Shown here in pieces: positions 48,704-49,587 of a DNA stretch of 49,587 nt (within the stretch, counting starts at the first letter, position 1; every line of letters begins with the position of its first letter). Below the pieces are notes generated by a model. The model had not been told where the DNA came from. It saw only the letters and a program-made list of their open reading frames with translations, and made no database searches. Position numbers and translations under genes: made by a program. The DNA comes from Planctomycetota bacterium (lineage in GTDB: Bacteria > Planctomycetota > UBA1135 > UBA2386): positions 1 through 49,587 of the forward strand of contig JAEUHQ010000135.1 in assembly GCA_016794565.1 (NCBI GenBank), read 5' to 3'.

Positions 48704-49587
48704 ACTGCGCGAGGAGCGCCGCGGCGATGGGCAGAGCCGCGAGCGCGTGCGCCCGCGGATTCGGATGCATGTCGGCCGGCGTCACCCAGGTCTCCTCCTG
48801 CGGCACGGTCGCGAGCGGTGGCAGCAGATCGACGAACGTGATGCCGTTGGTCGCGCAGAATGCGCCCACCTCCGTGTGCATCGCGGTGAACGGGTACGTA
48901 CGCCCCGGACCGAGCCCCTGCAGCAGCGGCCAGAGGGCGACGACGAAGCGCACACCGCGCACCTTGCACCAGTCGCGGATCGCGAGCAGCGAGGCCTGCG
49001 GGACGCCCCGATCCCACATGGCGTCCCACGGTCGGTCGAAGCCGCAGAGTCCGGCTGCCTCGCAGGCGGGGCGATCGAGTCCCCGCAGCCAGGCGACCCA
49101 GTCGACCGCGGGATCGAGCGCGAGCGGATCGGACGACGAGACCCGCGTCACCGGACCCGAGGGGCCGCTCTCGGGGCGGAACACGGCGAGCCCGTTCGTC
49201 GGGAACAGGTCGTTGATGCTCGTCGCGACGACGATCGCGTCCGGTTCGAACATCGACCAGTGATGCTCGAGGGCTATGCGATACTCGTCGACGCAGGCCA
49301 TGCCGGCGGCACCCGTGTTGACGACGCGCACCGACGGCAATGCAGCGCGCAGGACCTCCTCGACCTGCCGCGGCCACGAGGCGGGCTCCGGCACGCCCCA
49401 GCCCATCGTGATGGAGTCGCCAAGACACAGCACGCGCGTCTCGCCAGGCTGCTTCTTCTCGGTCAGGTCTTCGCGATCGCGGATCGCGAAGCGGTTCAAC
49501 TTCACCGCGACTCGCCCCCGCTCGTCGAACCACGGCCGGCGCAGCCGCTCGTGGTCGCTGTACGCGAGGTAGAAGAACTGGTTCGGC
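48696..49587 (-). CDS. SGNH/GDSL-family hydrolase, 5' end beyond the window
   Basis: 297 codons are visible. The frame stays open to the last base on the minus strand, and the residues before the internal GTG at 49505 (FFYLAYSDHERLRRPWFDE, then RGRVAVKLNRFAIRDRED) look like real coding sequence of the family, so the true start is outside. Block I is RVLCLGDSITMGWGVPEP with the catalytic Ser, the oxyanion Asn lies in VVATSINDLFPTN, and the Asp-x-x-His pair in PADMHPNPRAHALAA. SGNH enzymes hydrolyse esters on carbohydrates, lipids or cell-wall polymers; in planctomycetes many are secreted or anchored and act in exopolysaccharide acetylation turnover. The substrate is unknown here. Confidence 0.85.
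   Translation of the reverse strand, partial: PNQFFYLAYSDHERLRRPWFDERGRVAVKLNRFAIRDREDLTEKKQPGETRVLCLGDSITMGWGVPEPASWPRQVEEVLRAALPSVRVVNTGAAGMACVDEYRIALEHHWSMFEPDAIVVATSINDLFPTNGLAVFRPESGPSGPVTRVSSSDPLALDPAVDWVAWLRGLDRPACEAAGLCGFDRPWDAMWDRGVPQASLLAIRDWCKVRGVRFVVALWPLLQGLGPGRTYPFTAMHTEVGAFCATNGITFVDLLPPLATVPQEETWVTPADMHPNPRAHALAALPIAAALLAQLR

Noticed and set aside
48696..49505. SGNH hydrolase as a complete gene starting at the GTG at 49505
   Set aside because: The frame continues to the window edge with family-like residues (FFYLAYSDHERLRRPWFDE), so the GTG is internal and the gene is cut by the window.
1..49587. CRISPR array, prophage, insertion sequence or toxin-antitoxin pair
   Set aside because: No regularly spaced repeats, transposase, integrase, phage structural protein or paired small toxin/antitoxin genes were recognised on either strand.

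Overview
This is a gene-dense bacterial chromosome segment with very high G+C (by eye near 70%). Codons end strongly in G or C throughout, GTG starts are common, and many starts overlap the previous stop by 4 bp. A bacterium of the Planctomycetota is the best guess. The reasons are a Ser/Thr kinase fused to a formylglycine-generating-enzyme-like domain, large secreted proteins with no cell-wall sorting signal, a CocE/NonD hydrolase with an extra C-terminal beta domain, HEAT/TPR proteins of unknown role, and outer-membrane (NodT, RND) efflux parts showing a two-membrane envelope. This is inferred from gene style, not from a marker gene. I see no prophage, insertion sequence, CRISPR array, rRNA or plasmid function. 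No gene-free stretch exceeds 300 bp; the longest, 9449-9708, is a divergent promoter region with a structured leader.

Layout. 1-3295 (+): the end of zwf, then opcA and a lipoprotein alpha/beta-hydrolase-like gene, joined by 4-bp overlaps (oxidative pentose phosphate pathway). 3314-9448 (-): an ion-homeostasis block of a CPA2 antiporter with a TrkA-type regulatory tail, an anchored endonuclease/exonuclease/phosphatase protein, TrkH and a NhaD/ArsB-type carrier. 9709-14828 (+): a secreted SdrD-B-domain protein, an ALDH7-family dehydrogenase and a secreted CocE/NonD hydrolase. 14906-15853 (+): a homoserine-kinase-like GHMP protein. 15958-16033 (+): tRNA-Val(CAC), whose 3' end is repeated 98 bp downstream. 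16144-19472 (+): an ECF42-type sigma factor with TPR tail, a DGPF/YCII protein and a type-B carboxylesterase. 19522-24925: a YjbR-like protein, an odd repeat protein, a GT39-like glycosyltransferase, a sulfotransferase, a Bcp peroxiredoxin and a small membrane protein. 25051-26358 (+): egtB. 26461-32829 (+): a TetR regulator followed by a complete RND tripartite efflux operon, with matching operator-like sites before the regulator and before the pump. 33011-36327: a TerC-family protein, a NhaR-like LysR regulator divergent from a small HPF/RaiA-like protein, and an HtpX-like protease. 36430-38072 (+): purE-purK. 38115-39781: a secreted TPR protein and fluC/crcB. 39877-42274 (+): two overlapping membrane-anchored repeat proteins. 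42356-49587: a MATE transporter, a secreted protein, an iodotyrosine-deiodinase-like flavoprotein, the kinase-FGE fusion and an SGNH hydrolase that runs off the window.

How the parts work together. Most of the window is housekeeping (pentose phosphate pathway, threonine and purine synthesis, valine tRNA) mixed with stress and envelope functions: K+/Na+/H+ balance, drug efflux, fluoride export, peroxide detoxification, ergothioneine synthesis, membrane proteolysis and ribosome protection. The most unusual items are the duplicated tRNA end beside the ECF42 module, an ECF42-like promoter before the DGPF gene, a bacterial protein with the substrate-binding triad of iodotyrosine deiodinase, hydrolase-like and GHMP-kinase-like proteins lacking key active-site residues, an unclassified A/G/E-rich repeat protein, and perfect hairpins without U-tracts at most convergent gene ends.
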